The translations under genes and the position numbers were made by a program. This document shows, in pieces, positions 33,484 through 43,618 of a DNA stretch of 64,000 nt (position 1 is its first letter; every line of letters starts with the position of its first letter). The notes under the pieces are model-generated. The model searched no databases. It was not told the DNA's origin and was given only the letters and a program-made list of their open reading frames with translations. The DNA is taken from the NCBI GenBank assembly GCA_963803775.1, contig CAWDNS010000006.1, positions 496,001 to 560,000 of the forward strand. Direction: 5' to 3'. The stretch comes from JABCZH01 sp963803775 (GTDB lineage: Bacteria > Acidobacteriota > Terriglobia > Terriglobales > Acidobacteriaceae).

Positions 33484-36181
33484 CTACTGTTTCAGCCCTG
33501 TCGTCCAGTTTGTCACTACGGTGATCGACTGATTGACTTGCTGGGTCACGAGCGGCAGGAGGATCTTCTTCCCGTCGGGCGTGACATCGAAGAATATGTT
33601 CGGGGCCGCTGCGGTTGTGGTCAGCTGCTGAGCGGCTCCAAACTGCGGAATACCATTCACTTCTTTCACCGGAACCGCGACCACGGAAAAGGTCTGGCTT
33701 GCGAAGTAAAGTTCCTTGCCGTCCTGGCTCCAGGCGGGCTGACTCCCCCCGTTGGCTGAAACCTGCCATCTGCCTTGCCCCCCGCCGAAGGGTACGACGT
33801 AAACCTCCGGCTTGCCGGACTCGGTGGAAGCGTAGGCCAGCCAGCGTCCATCAGGGGAAAGCCGTCCATAGCCACTGGAACCGTTCTCTCCGTGCGAGAC
33901 CAACAGCCGGGGTTTGCGTTCGCCCTCCAGTGGCAACGCCCAAATCTCCCAGTTGGTGTAGCCCAACGGGCCGCGCCCGTAGATGAGGTACTTGCCATCC
34001 TGCGACCAGTCGCTGGGCAGTGCGATCTGATCATTGGTCAACAACAGTTCTTCCGCGCCACTGCCGTCGGAGGATTTGCGGTAGAAATTGGAGTGCCCGT
34101 TGCGATCCGAGTTGTAGATGATCCACTTCCCGTCCGGTGACCAAACTGGATAGTTGTTGGACACCGGACCGAAGGTAAGCCGGGTGCGGATGCCACGCGC
34201 CAAATCGAGCACCCAGACGTCGTTCTGGCCCGTTTCCATAGTGAAAACGATTCGGTCACCCTGCGGCGAGACGCGAGCGCTTTGCAGGTCGGACAATTTG
34301 TCGGCTACGACTCCAATCTGCTTTCCACTGCGGTCCATCCATACCAGTTGCCAATCCGCGGCCCCGCCGCTTCCCAGGACCAATATGCCGTTGTTTGAAA
34401 CTGAAGCATCCATGTGCCAGGTAGAGATGTCGTTGATGATCCCGCTGGCCACGCTCTGTGCGTCTCCCCGCAGGGTGCCATTGGCCGGATCGAACGCTTG
34501 CGCTATTAACTGGCTGCCGCGAGCGAATAAAAGAAATCCATTGGCATAGACCGCGTTGGATTGGGAATGAAAGAGGGGGCGGTTCTCCTTCCCATCGAGC
34601 GACGCGTAGTACAACGTATTGTTGGACGCCTTCGAGGGATCATGGACGATGGCCAAGTAGACGAAGTGCTTGCCGTCCGGAAGAAAGAACGGCCAACGGT
34701 GCGAAGTGTGCTGCGCGAGATCCAGCTTTGTGAGTTCCGTCGGGGTTCCTCCCGCGGCGCTGACGCGCACCAAAGCAGCTTGTGTATCAGGCGTAAACAC
34801 GATCACACCGTCGCGCCCCCACGCACCACCCCTCCCGAAGTTCGCATCGCAAATAGACAGCGGAGCTCCTCCGTTCAGATCGATAGTTTTCAGTTTATTA
34901 TCCGCGAAGAAACCGAGGGAGCGGGCGTCGGGCGACCAAAAAGGAAAAGTGGCACCCTCCGTACCCGCCAGCATTTGCGCCTCCAGCTTATCCATGGGGC
35001 GTACCCAGAGCACCGTCTTGCTCTGCAAGCCGCCAGTCGCAGCGGTGAAGGCTACATAGGCGCCATCTGGTGAAAGGATTGGAGGTCCCGCAAAGTCGCC
35101 AGTCAGACGAAGAGAAGCGCCCTCGGGAGCATTAATGACCGTGTGGATCGGCGGCGCAGACGGTACCGGACGGTAGAAAATGATGCCCGCAATCGCACCC
35201 AGAAGCACAGCCGCAATGATGGCTCCGATCCAGCCGATGTGTCCGCGTTTGTTACCAGGCGCTGCCGCCGCAGTAGGAACCGCCGATGCCGAGCCGCCGC
35301 CTTCCGTGATCCATTTTAGTTGCAGTCTGATGTCGTGCGCTGTCTGAAAACGGTCCTCAGGATTCTTCTGCAGACAGGTTGTCACGACGTACTCAAACGC
35401 TGGAGGAGTGAGAGGTTTCACGACGCTGAGCGGCTCCGGTTCCTTGTCCAAGATCGACGACGCTACCGAGATCTGGCTCTTGCCCTCAAAGGCGCGCTTT
35501 CCCGTAGTCATCTCGTACAGCACGGCGCCGAGAGCAAAAATGTCACTACGCGCATCCGCTTCCTTGCCTTCGATCTGCTCGGGCGCCATGTATTGAATCG
35601 TGCCTACAATGCTGCCCGCGGTCGTGAGCGGACTCATGGGACTCGGTCCGCTCATGGTGGGCGAGGCGGTGAACGAAGGCGCGGTTCCTGACGCCATGGT
35701 CTGTGTGCCCAGTGGCTTTGCCAGCCCGAAGTCCATTAGCTTAGCGCCCGGTCGGCGTCAGCATGATATTGCCGGGTTTCAGGTCGCGGTGGACAATGCC
35801 ACGACGGTGGGCGACGTCGAGTGCCTCAGAAACATCCATCCCGATCTTGAGGACTTCGTTCAGTGGCACCGCACCCTTGCGGATGCGTTCGGCCAAAGTT
35901 TCGCCGACCAGGAACTCCATGACCAGGTAGTCGGTGCCATCCTGCGAACCGATGTCATAGAGCTGGCAAATATGAGGATGGTTGAGTGACGAAATCGCCC
36001 GGGCCTCGCGTTCCATTCGCTGCTTCAGCTCAGGCGATGCGGAAAGATGAGAGGCCAACACCTTGATTGCGACGGTGCGGTCGAGGCGGGTATCGCGAGC
36101 GCGGTAAACCTCGCCCATCCCACCCGTGCCCAGGACAGACTGGATCTCAAACGGCCCGAGTTTGGCTCCTGCGGCTAGCAA
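33484..36181 (-). pseudogene. Ser/Thr protein kinase with PD40 propeller, one frameshift
   Basis: A membrane receptor-type kinase of about 898 residues. The catalytic domain has GTGGMGEVYRARD (P-loop), AIKVL, HRDLKPGNIML and DFGLAKPLG. A membrane helix (IGWIGAIIAAVLLGAIAGIIFY) follows near residue 310, then a six-to-seven-blade TolB/PD40 beta-propeller outside. TTG 36181 with GGGAGAAGG opens the frame; it hits a stop after LTPTGR (35741), and the rest runs from MDFGLAKP to 33484. Dropping one G of the GGG at about 35746 joins them as TGAKLMDFGLA exactly inside the kinase activation segment, so sequence error is likely. The second such kinase at 59894 is intact. Confidence 0.8.
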
Positions 36182-36289
36182 TACGCCTTCTCCCTGAAAA
36201 GAATCGCGAAGGCGGATTATAGTCGCTTGAAGCTCAAGGAACCAAACCTCAGGACGTACTAATATCGTCCTGGCGTCTCTCGTGGCTAC

Positions 36290-36395
36290 CGAGGAGACTT
36301 TCTTTGCGTCCTTAGCGAGGTCCTTTGCGCGCTTTGCGGTTAGAGCTTTTCACCGCAAAGGCCGCAAGTTCCCGCAAAGATCGCGCAGAGAGAAG
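36290..36395. repeat. Dispersed TTTGCG-type intergenic repeat, folded copy
   Basis: The segment reads as two arms of TTTGCG/CGCAAA blocks. CTTTGCGGT (36332-36340) pairs with ACCGCAAAG (36352-36360) as a perfect 9-bp hairpin. The left arm shares CTTTGCG-TTA-AGCTTTT with the copies at 53146-53200 and 58287-58343. It is not part of any gene. Confidence 0.55.
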
Positions 36396-36412
36396 AATGC
36401 TCCGCCTAGTTC

Positions 36413-36991
36413 CTATTTGGTGAGAACCAGCGGAACCGGCTGATCGTAGGGTTGAATCGTGACGCGGAGCAGTTTACGGCTGGCGAAGGCCTCGGGAGTT
36501 ACAGGAAAGCTCACGATGATCGTTCCCTTCGTTTGACCGCCGACATCGATTTTCGCCTCTCGCTGTAAGGGAGGGCCGGCGTATTGCTTCAAGGTAGGAA
36601 AAGCCTGATAGTAGCGATCCAGATCGACGGTAGATGCGGCATCGGAAGAAAAAGTGTTATCGGTGGTCTGAACCTCGGCCTTGATGGTCTGAATGAAGAA
36701 TGGCTTGGCTCCAATATTTTGGAGGGCCAGGTTGATCGCGACTATCACAGAGTGTTGATTGGGAATCTCAACCGCAACCACTTCATTGATCGTGCCGGTT
36801 GCTGAGGGTCGAGGGCGTTGCACAAAGGCTGCGATTGCCCAGCCCACCGCGATGAGGGCGATGCCAATTCCGATAATCTTCACTGGGGGTAGGTTTTTCT
36901 TCGCTGTGCCGAACTCCTCGCCGATGCGGAAATCTATACGGGGTGTGGAAGGAGTAGCCACGGGCGGCGGTGATTGAGTTTCGTCAGTCAT
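36413..36991 (-). CDS. Single-pass membrane protein of unknown function
   Basis: A 192-residue protein with a Pro-rich N-terminal tail, one membrane helix (about residues 38-58, IIGIGIALIAVGWAIAAFV) and an outward beta-rich domain (about 70-190). The last part (VVAVEIPNQHSVIVAINLALQNIGAKPFFIQTIKAEV) recalls the immunoglobulin-like fold of DUF4352 or DUF2393 proteins, but I cannot place it securely. ATG 36991. The divergent neighbours are unrelated. A periplasmic binding or structural role is possible; no catalytic motif is present. Confidence 0.6.
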   Translation of the reverse strand: MTDETQSPPPVATPSTPRIDFRIGEEFGTAKKNLPPVKIIGIGIALIAVGWAIAAFVQRPRPSATGTINEVVAVEIPNQHSVIVAINLALQNIGAKPFFIQTIKAEVQTTDNTFSSDAASTVDLDRYYQAFPTLKQYAGPPLQREAKIDVGGQTKGTIIVSFPVTPEAFASRKLLRVTIQPYDQPVPLVLTK

Positions 36992-37080
36992 GGGTCGTTG
37001 TCATTCTAGTCGCTTGGTCATTGGAAATCTGCAGTGGATTTTGCTCGCTGAAGCAGAGTGCTGACTGCTGAAGGCTTCCG

Positions 37081-38820
37081 TCACCACCCATGCTTCATGG
37101 CTTTGGCAAATTTCTCGACGGGAAGAGTATTCAGCACATCTTCCTTAGTGAGCCACGCGCGCCGCGCTTGCAGAACCCCGAAGCGAATCTTGTCCAAGTG
37201 GGATGTATGATGTGAATCGGTGTTGATTACGATCTTCACCCCATACTGTTTCGCCAGCCGCAAATGCCGGTCGCATAGGTCCAGGCGTTCAGGAAACGAA
37301 TTCAGCTCCATCGCAACTTTGTGCTGAGCCGCCGCTTTCATCACCGCGTCCACGTCGAACGGGTAAGCATCCCGGCGCAATAACTGACGGCCCGTAGGAT
37401 GGCCAATGATCGAAGTATTCGGATTCTCCACCGCCTTCAGCAGGCGATCTGTCATCTCTGCCGCGCTCTGATTGAAATGCGAATGCACGCTGGCGATGAC
37501 CACATCCATGTCTTCCAACACAGAATCGGACAGATCCAGCGTGCCGTCGGCCAAAATGTCCACTTCAATTCCGGCAAAGATCTTAATGCCCGCGGTCTCG
37601 CTCATAGCCCGAATGCGCTTCATATGCTCTACTGCGCGCTTATCATCGAGGCCATTGGCAAACGCCAGGTTCTTCGAATGGTCAGTGATGGCCATGTACT
37701 TGTACCCATGCTCCCGGGCCGCCGCCGCCATTTCTTCAATGGTGTTTCGGCCATCGGTTTCGACCGTGTGCATGTGCACGTCACCCTGCAGGTCGCCTTG
37801 GGTAATCAGTACCGGCAGCGCGTGCTTCTCGGCGGCATCAATTTCGCCCAGATTCTCCCGTAGTTCGGGTGGGATGTAGTCCAGCTTCAGCTTGCCATAT
37901 ATGTCTTCTTCAGTCTTGCCGGCGACCACTTTCCCGTCATCGAGACGCGCCAGGCTGTATTCGCTGAGTGTGTATCCCATCTTGAGCGCCCGCTGACGCA
38001 ACGCCACGTTGTGCGCCTTGCTGCCGGTGAAGTACTGCATGGCAGCTCCGTAGGAGTCGGGAGCGAGAAAGCGAACGTCTACCTGCATACCTCCTCTGAC
38101 GCGGAAGCTGACCTTATTTTCACCTCGCGCGATGATGTCCATAAGCCCTGGCAGCTTGATGATGTGATCGATCAGCTTCTCTCGTTCCGCATCATCGCAA
38201 CACGCTATGCCCGTGACTAGAATGTCGAGATCGCCCACCGTCTCGCGACCACGCCGCAGCGAGCCAGCGGGGGTAACCTTCTCAACTCCAGGGAATCCTT
38301 GTAGATGTTCGATGATCTTTTCCGCTTGCCTTTCCGCGACGTCCAAGAGGAAACGTCCGGCGATGCGACGATAGTCCTCAATCGCTTTCAGCAGCTTGGC
38401 TTCCTGTTTCTCCCCCATCCGCGGCAGTTCGCGAATCTTGCCTTCGCGCGCCAACTTCTCCACACCTTCCAGATCGCTGACTTGATATGCGCTCCAAATC
38501 AAGGCGATGGTCTTCGGTCCCAATCCCTGAATCTTCAGCAGATCAAGCATTGTGGGCCGGTATTTCTTCAACAGATCGGCATGCACCGAGAGCCGCCCAT
38601 CTTTGAAGATCTCTTGCAGGTTTAACAGCATGCCTTTGCCGATACCCTGGATGGCCAACACTTTCTTTGGTTCGCTGATCAGGTCGGCAATCTGCTGTGG
38701 CTGGGCCTCGATTGCTTCGGCGGCATTGCGGTAGGAACGAATGCGGAACGAATCTGCGGCGTCGATCTCCAGCAGATCCGCGGTCTCATACAGGATGCCC
38801 GCAATGGCTTTGTTGTCCAT
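37081..38820 (-). CDS. polX: Family X DNA polymerase/3'-5' exonuclease PolX
   Basis: A 579-residue DNA-repair protein combining a Pol-beta-like polymerase and a PHP-type nuclease. The N-terminal 8-kDa region carries helix-hairpin-helix motifs (IQGIGKGMLLNLQEI, IQGLGPKTIALIW). The nucleotidyltransferase core has AGSLRRGRETVGDLDILV with the metal-binding pair Asp197 and Asp199. The PHP domain starts about residue 349 with GDVHMHTVETDGRNTIEEM, then AITDHSKN and GIEVDILADG. Bacterial PolX fills short gaps in base excision repair. ATG 38820 begins MDNKAIAGILYETADLLEI. Complete and apparently single. Confidence 0.92.
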   Translation of the reverse strand: MDNKAIAGILYETADLLEIDAADSFRIRSYRNAAEAIEAQPQQIADLISEPKKVLAIQGIGKGMLLNLQEIFKDGRLSVHADLLKKYRPTMLDLLKIQGLGPKTIALIWSAYQVSDLEGVEKLAREGKIRELPRMGEKQEAKLLKAIEDYRRIAGRFLLDVAERQAEKIIEHLQGFPGVEKVTPAGSLRRGRETVGDLDILVTGIACCDDAEREKLIDHIIKLPGLMDIIARGENKVSFRVRGGMQVDVRFLAPDSYGAAMQYFTGSKAHNVALRQRALKMGYTLSEYSLARLDDGKVVAGKTEEDIYGKLKLDYIPPELRENLGEIDAAEKHALPVLITQGDLQGDVHMHTVETDGRNTIEEMAAAAREHGYKYMAITDHSKNLAFANGLDDKRAVEHMKRIRAMSETAGIKIFAGIEVDILADGTLDLSDSVLEDMDVVIASVHSHFNQSAAEMTDRLLKAVENPNTSIIGHPTGRQLLRRDAYPFDVDAVMKAAAQHKVAMELNSFPERLDLCDRHLRLAKQYGVKIVINTDSHHTSHLDKIRFGVLQARRAWLTKEDVLNTLPVEKFAKAMKHGW

Positions 38821-38995
38821 GCGCTATCCAGAGTAAACAAGATTGCGCTGGAGAGAAAGCGCGACGCTTTTGTCCGGACACACTATTCCCTTCGCCGGAC
38901 AGAGTGCGAAACTTCCACCACGCGCTGGAGGGGAAAACTTTCGCGCGGTGGGCGGGGAGGAATAGATGTGACTTCCCGCTGCTTAATGTGTTACT

Positions 38996-39205
38996 TCAAG
39001 AGGCCTTTGTAACATTAGCCGCTTGCGGACCCTTGGGACCTTGAGTTATTTCAAACTCAACCTGATCCCCTTCCTGCAGGCTCTTGTATCCCTCGCTTGT
39101 GATGGCACTGTAATGGACAAAAACGTCCGCTCCATCTTCACGCCCGAGGAATCCATAGCCTTTGGCATTGTTGAACCACTTGACGGTACCTTTCAAACGT
39201 TCCAC
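38996..39205 (-). CDS. Cold-shock protein (CspA family)
   Basis: A 69-residue cold-shock-domain protein that binds single-stranded RNA and DNA. The ribonucleoprotein motifs are evident: KGYGFLGRED (RNP1) and DVFVHYSAI (RNP2), inside the GTVKWFNNAKGYGF start typical of the family. GTG 39205 has AGGGGGC 6 nt upstream. Members act as RNA chaperones in cold or stationary phase. The upstream gap to the NUDIX gene is 109 bp, so a long cold-sensing leader like that of E. coli cspA would have to be compact. Confidence 0.95.
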   Translation of the reverse strand: MERLKGTVKWFNNAKGYGFLGREDGADVFVHYSAITSEGYKSLQEGDQVEFEITQGPKGPQAANVTKAS

Positions 39206-39314
39206 GTACGCCCCCTGGCGCGACCCCTAACGGTTGCGAGGTCACGCTTTCCGATTTGTTGTCATTTTCCGGCTAGAGGTTGGTACTGTCAAGGGAAGAA
39301 GTCTTGGAAAGGAA

Positions 39315-39881
39315 TTACTTCGGGGATAGTTTTCGGCGATCGTGCTGCTGGCTGAGCCAAAGCACACCGGAGATGGTCTTGGCATCTCGGATCGTGTTTC
39401 GCATCACCATTTTGACTGCATCCCGAAGCGGGAAGAACCGGGTTTCAATTACCTCGTCTTCTTCGGGTTGTGCCTGTCCAGCCCGCAGTCCATGAGCCAG
39501 GTAGACTGCCATAGTCTCCGCTACGAAACCGGGGCTGGCATAGAACTGGAAAATACGCTTCCAATGTTTTGCCCTGAACCCGGTCTCTTCCAGCAATTCG
39601 CGTTTCGCGGCTGGCAGTGGGCTTTCGCCAGCATCAATGCGGCCGGCACAAAGCTCCCACAAATATTGCTGGGCGGCATGGCGGTATTGCCTGAGCAGCA
39701 GGACCCTTGGCTCACGGCCAGTATCGTCGACCGCCAGAACCACGACCGAACCGGTGTGATGAACAATGTCCCGCCGAGCCTGAACGCCGCTGGGTTCAAG
39801 AACTTGATCGGTAGTGACCCAAAAAGCCGGCCCACGATAAGCCACTCGGGATGAAAGTACGCGAGCTTTCTTCTTCGCCAT
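39315..39881 (-). CDS. NUDIX hydrolase, ADP-ribose pyrophosphatase type
   Basis: A 188-residue NUDIX enzyme hydrolysing nucleoside diphosphates linked to another moiety. The NUDIX box is complete: GRIDAGESPLPAAKRELLEETGF (residues about 80-102), preceded by the ELCAG block. The layout (Val-rich strand RVLLLRQYRH, then the YASPGFVAETMAVYLAHGL segment) fits the ADP-ribose pyrophosphatase group (NudF-like). ATG 39881; a GGGGGAGG box lies 17 nt upstream, rather far. It is divergent from the DUF2520 gene. Confidence 0.88.
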   Translation of the reverse strand: MAKKKARVLSSRVAYRGPAFWVTTDQVLEPSGVQARRDIVHHTGSVVVLAVDDTGREPRVLLLRQYRHAAQQYLWELCAGRIDAGESPLPAAKRELLEETGFRAKHWKRIFQFYASPGFVAETMAVYLAHGLRAGQAQPEEDEVIETRFFPLRDAVKMVMRNTIRDAKTISGVLWLSQQHDRRKLSPK

Positions 39882-39965
39882 GTCAAATAATATATAGCCT
39901 CCCCCTTTGGACCTTGTTCACATCCGCTTTTGCCGCTGACCAACTGCCCTGCTATGCTGCCCTCA

Positions 39966-40817
39966 ATGCACGAGAAACCCAGTGTCGCGATTGTCGGGCC
40001 GGGAAGGCTGGGCACCGCATTAGCATTGCAATTGGCCAGGGCGGGATACCGTATCTCCGAAATTGTTTCGCGGACCCCGGCATCCGCACGCCAGGCCCGC
40101 GCGCTCACACATACGCTGAAGGCTCGATCGTCTCATTACCGGGGTGCGAGTCTGGACGCGGGTCTCATCTGGCTTTGTGTCCCCGACCGGGAGATTGAAA
40201 TTGTAGCGACGGATCTCGCGGCACTGAAGATTTGGAAAGGGAAAACCGTCTTCCATTCCAGCGGCGCCCTCGACAGCGACATCCTAAGCCCTCTCCGCGA
40301 ACGCGGCGCAAAAGTTGCTTCCGTGCACCCCATGATGACGTTTGTCCGGGGGGCGGTTCCAACCATGAAGGGCATTACCTTTGCTCTGGAGGGCGACGCG
40401 GCGGCTGTGCAAATGGCCCGGCGGGTAGTGCGGGACTTCGGAGCGCGAACCTTCCTCATCCGTAAGCAGAACAAGGCGGCCTATCATGCCTGGGGAGCCT
40501 TTGCGTCGCCTCTACTGGTGGCAGCTGTTGTTACCGCCGAGCAGGTGGCGCGCTCGGCGGGATTGAAGACTGCCGAAGCCCGCCGAATGATGCTACCCAT
40601 TCTGTGTCAGACGTTTGTGAACTACGCTACTCTCGGCCCCGCCGGGGCGTTCAGCGGTCCGTTGGTGCGAGGCGATGCGGAAATAGTCGGTAAGCACCTT
40701 CAGGCTCTGAAACGAATTCCCGAAGCAAGGGCGGTCTACATCGCGCTAGCCCGTTCCGCTTTGCGTCACCTGCCAGTGCAAAAGCGCCGCCAATTAGAGA
40801 AAATCCTGAAGCGCTGA
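39966..40817 (+). CDS. DUF2520 / Rossmann-fold oxidoreductase-like protein
   Basis: A 283-residue protein with an N-terminal NADP-binding fold (VAIVGPGRLGTALALQLARAG, residues 7-27) and a C-terminal all-helical DUF2520 domain (HAWGAFASPLLVAAVVTAEQVARSAG), the arrangement of ketopantoate-reductase-like proteins. The middle motif HSSGALDSDIL and SVHPMMTF are conserved. The reaction is not known; in some bacteria the gene sits with pantothenate genes, but no panB or panC is here. ATG 39966 or the in-frame ATG 39954 could be used; neither has a good ribosome site. Confidence 0.8.
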   Translation: MHEKPSVAIVGPGRLGTALALQLARAGYRISEIVSRTPASARQARALTHTLKARSSHYRGASLDAGLIWLCVPDREIEIVATDLAALKIWKGKTVFHSSGALDSDILSPLRERGAKVASVHPMMTFVRGAVPTMKGITFALEGDAAAVQMARRVVRDFGARTFLIRKQNKAAYHAWGAFASPLLVAAVVTAEQVARSAGLKTAEARRMMLPILCQTFVNYATLGPAGAFSGPLVRGDAEIVGKHLQALKRIPEARAVYIALARSALRHLPVQKRRQLEKILKR

Positions 40818-40824
40818 CTGTCGC

Positions 40825-41166
40825 TTATTTCGGCTTCCACAATCCTATGGTGTTGCCTTCCAGATCGGCGAACCAGGCGAATGTCCCGGTAGGGATTTCT
40901 ACCGGCGGCACCAGCGTCTTCCCCCCAAGCTTCTGAACCTTGTCGAGGTAATCCTTCACATCATCCACCTGCACATAGACAGTCACATAATTATGCGGCT
41001 CATGCCCCAAGGCAGAAATGTGTCCGTTGATGCCTCCGCCGCCCGTATCGATCATGGTCGCCGGTCCAGCCTCTTGAGTATTCCAGCCAAACAAATCCGA
41101 GAAAAATGCTGCCGTCTTACCGCGATCACGGCAGCCGATTTCGAAGTGCACTACTGGTTGTCCCAT
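40825..41166 (-). CDS. VOC-family (glyoxalase-like) protein
   Basis: A 113-residue single VOC/glyoxalase-bleomycin-resistance fold. It starts VVHFEIGCRDRGKTAAFFSDLFGW and ends GTFAWFADLEGNTIGLWKPK, the standard beta-alpha-beta-beta-beta pairs. Potential metal ligands are His7 and a Glu near the C-terminus. ATG 41166 has an excellent GGAGGAG site, and it begins 10 bp after the ymdB stop, so it is the last gene of that run. Many such proteins have unknown substrates; the label is structural. Confidence 0.82.
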   Translation of the reverse strand: MGQPVVHFEIGCRDRGKTAAFFSDLFGWNTQEAGPATMIDTGGGGINGHISALGHEPHNYVTVYVQVDDVKDYLDKVQKLGGKTLVPPVEIPTGTFAWFADLEGNTIGLWKPK

Positions 41167-41176
41167 CTCTCCTCCG

Positions 41177-41968
41177 TTAACTGAGCATCACCCGCTGAAT
41201 CGTTCTCGCCCGTCCCGTCATCTCGTCGCAATCCACAACGACTGCGCAAAGACGGACGTCTCCGGTGGCGGCCTCGAACCTGGTTGGCATATTCTTGAGG
41301 AACTTTTCCACGATCAATTCTTTTTTCACGCCGATCACACTGTCGTAGGGACCGGTCATGCCTACGTCCGTGATGTAAGCGGTTCCGTTCGGCAGCACTC
41401 GCTCGTCCGCTGTCGGAACGTGGGTATGAGTTCCCACCACTACTGTCACCCGGCCGTCCAGATACCACCCCATGGCCATCTTCTCCGATGTCGCCTCGGC
41501 GTGAATATCGACGAAGATCACTTTCGCGGTAATTTCCTTCAACAGTTGGTCGGCAACTCGGAAGGGATCATCGTTCGACGCCATGAACACACGTCCCTGA
41601 AGGTTGAGCACCGCGTAAGGAATATCACCCTTTCGCCCTTGATACATGCCAGTTCCCGGCATGCCCGGGGTATAGTTTGCCGGCCGCAACAAGCGTCTGG
41701 CCGGACTATGCGGGTTTCCATCCGCGGACCCAAAGTAATCGATGATCTCGCGTTTGTCCCAAACGTGATTGCCGGTAGTGATGACATCGATTCCCAACTC
41801 AAACAAATCCTCCGCCAGCGGCGGAGTGATGCCGAACCCAGCTGCGGAATTCTCTCCATTGGCAATTACCAGATCAACCGCATGATCTTTGACCAGACCG
41901 GGCAGGCGTTCTTTGACGATGGTGCGTCCCGGCTTGCCAAAAATGTCACCAATAAAAAGAATGCGCAT
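41177..41968 (-). CDS. ymdB: YmdB-type metallophosphoesterase
   Basis: A 263-residue calcineurin-like phosphoesterase of the TIGR00282/YmdB family. Metal ligands are evident: GDIFGKPGR, NGENSAAGFG, TGNHVWDKREI, VDIHAEATSEKMAMG and GTHTHVPTADE. The Bacillus protein hydrolyses 2',3'-cyclic nucleotides and affects biofilm and motility genes. ATG 41968 gives MRILFIGDIFGKPGR. It follows the peptide-binding lipoprotein gene by 113 bp and precedes a VOC gene. A role beyond the family's phosphodiesterase activity cannot be read here. Confidence 0.9.
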   Translation of the reverse strand: MRILFIGDIFGKPGRTIVKERLPGLVKDHAVDLVIANGENSAAGFGITPPLAEDLFELGIDVITTGNHVWDKREIIDYFGSADGNPHSPARRLLRPANYTPGMPGTGMYQGRKGDIPYAVLNLQGRVFMASNDDPFRVADQLLKEITAKVIFVDIHAEATSEKMAMGWYLDGRVTVVVGTHTHVPTADERVLPNGTAYITDVGMTGPYDSVIGVKKELIVEKFLKNMPTRFEAATGDVRLCAVVVDCDEMTGRARTIQRVMLS

Positions 41969-42081
41969 GAAATCGATGGTACCACGCAGTTTCTACTCCA
42001 ATTGAGCACCGAGGACTTGAAACTGAGAACTCGATTGTGTTCTGCGCGCGTGCAAAGCCTACTTCTCCAGCTCAACGGTCT

Positions 42082-43575
42082 TTAAGAAGTCGTAATTCCC
42101 CGACGGATCAGCGTCACGTTTCGCACCCGCTGCGAGTGCACCATCACGTTATCCTGATACCACAGCTCCACATACGGCTGATCCACAACCAGAATCTGCT
42201 GGATTTCCGCGTAAAGCCGTTTGCGGCGTTCCTGATCGAGTTCGCCCCGTGCTTGATCGATTAATGAATCAAGACGGGGATTGGAATAGAAAGTCCGGTT
42301 AGCGCCATTGGGCGTGAACTTGTTGGAATGAAATACGTATTCAAAGATATCTGGGTCTTCATTCCCGCCCACCCAGCGGAGGGAATGCATTTGATAAGCT
42401 CCACGAGTTACGTCGGCGAAAAAGGTGGCAAACTCAAACGTCCGGATATCGAGCGCAATGCCGACGTCCCGCAGCTGTTGCTGCAAGACCGCGGCCAGCA
42501 ATCGCGTGCTCTCCTCGGTCCCAGTCTTCATCGTGAGGTGAAAGCGCACGCCGTTGATGGCGGGATATCCGGCATGCTCCAGCAGCTGCCGCGCCCGCTC
42601 GGGATCGTGGTCATAGTGAGTCAGCTCCGGATCGTAGGCCCAGCTTTCAGGCGGAAGCAGGCTGTCGGCAGGTCGTGCGAAATCACGCAACAGGTAGTGG
42701 ATCATCGGCCGGCGGTCGATCGCATAAGCCAGCGCCTGCCTCACCTTTGAATCCTTAAGAATGGGATCGCGTGTATTGAATGCGAGATACCACAGCACCG
42801 TGCCGGGTGCGTGGAGCACTTGCAGGGTGGGTTCTTTTTCGAGCGCCAGCACCAGGTCCCCGGTCAACGCATTGATGACGATGTCGGCGCTGCCCTTGCG
42901 CAGTTCCAGCGCCCGTGTAGTGGTGTCCGGGACAACCGTTAAACGCACCCGCTGCAACTTCGGTTTCTGGCCCCAATAGTCATCGTTGCGTTCGATGACG
43001 ACCTCTTTGTCCTGCTCGGCGCTCACGAAACGAAATGGCCCTGATCCAATGGGGTGACTGGAGATTTCGCTGCCTGAGCCGTAGGGTACGACGCCAATCG
43101 CTCCGTCGGATAGGTTCCACAGGAGCGGGGTAAACGGTTCTTTTAGATGAAAGACGACAGTAAAGTCATCCGGTGCCTCGATGCGATCCACCCAGCGGTA
43201 AGTGGCTGCTTTAGTGCTGCGAATCTTGCCTTGGAGCAGGGAATCGAACGTCCACTTCACATCCCTCGAAGTGAGCGGTCGACCATCGTGAAACCTCACC
43301 CCGTGGTGAAGATGAAAAACGTAGGTCTTGGGATCGGGAATCTCCCAGCTTTCCGCCAACTGCGGCTGCACGTTCAGGTGCTCGTCACGGGTGAGTAGAT
43401 CGTCGAACAGCAGTGTGTCGATGCGTTCTGAATACGCATCCAGCCCTACTCGGGGATCGAGATTGGTGGGGCTGCTCTCGATGATCATGACCAGCGTGTT
43501 CGGATCAGGCCTCGCAGAACACGCTGTCAGCAACGCAATAAAGGCTGCGAGAATCACCACAGTCCCCTTAGGCAT
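42082..43575 (-). CDS. Peptide-type ABC transporter substrate-binding lipoprotein
   Basis: A 497-residue SBP_bac_5 (OppA/DppA-type) protein that binds peptides or nickel outside the membrane. The signal peptide ends in the lipobox LLTACS. The conserved TNLDPRVGLD, SWEIPDPKTYVFHLHHGVRFHDG and FDSLLQGK blocks are all present. ATG 43575 with GTGAGGA upstream is chosen over the longer frame to 43758. No permease or ATPase gene is in the window, so it is an orphan binding protein. It lies 43 bp after anmK in the nagZ-anmK run, hinting that it captures muropeptides released during wall turnover; that is an inference. Confidence 0.85.
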   Translation of the reverse strand: MPKGTVVILAAFIALLTACSARPDPNTLVMIIESSPTNLDPRVGLDAYSERIDTLLFDDLLTRDEHLNVQPQLAESWEIPDPKTYVFHLHHGVRFHDGRPLTSRDVKWTFDSLLQGKIRSTKAATYRWVDRIEAPDDFTVVFHLKEPFTPLLWNLSDGAIGVVPYGSGSEISSHPIGSGPFRFVSAEQDKEVVIERNDDYWGQKPKLQRVRLTVVPDTTTRALELRKGSADIVINALTGDLVLALEKEPTLQVLHAPGTVLWYLAFNTRDPILKDSKVRQALAYAIDRRPMIHYLLRDFARPADSLLPPESWAYDPELTHYDHDPERARQLLEHAGYPAINGVRFHLTMKTGTEESTRLLAAVLQQQLRDVGIALDIRTFEFATFFADVTRGAYQMHSLRWVGGNEDPDIFEYVFHSNKFTPNGANRTFYSNPRLDSLIDQARGELDQERRKRLYAEIQQILVVDQPYVELWYQDNVMVHSQRVRNVTLIRRGITTS

Positions 43576-43618
43576 AGGTGTCCTCACCTGGGCTTTCGTC
43601 GCAAAGCCGCGAAAGTGC

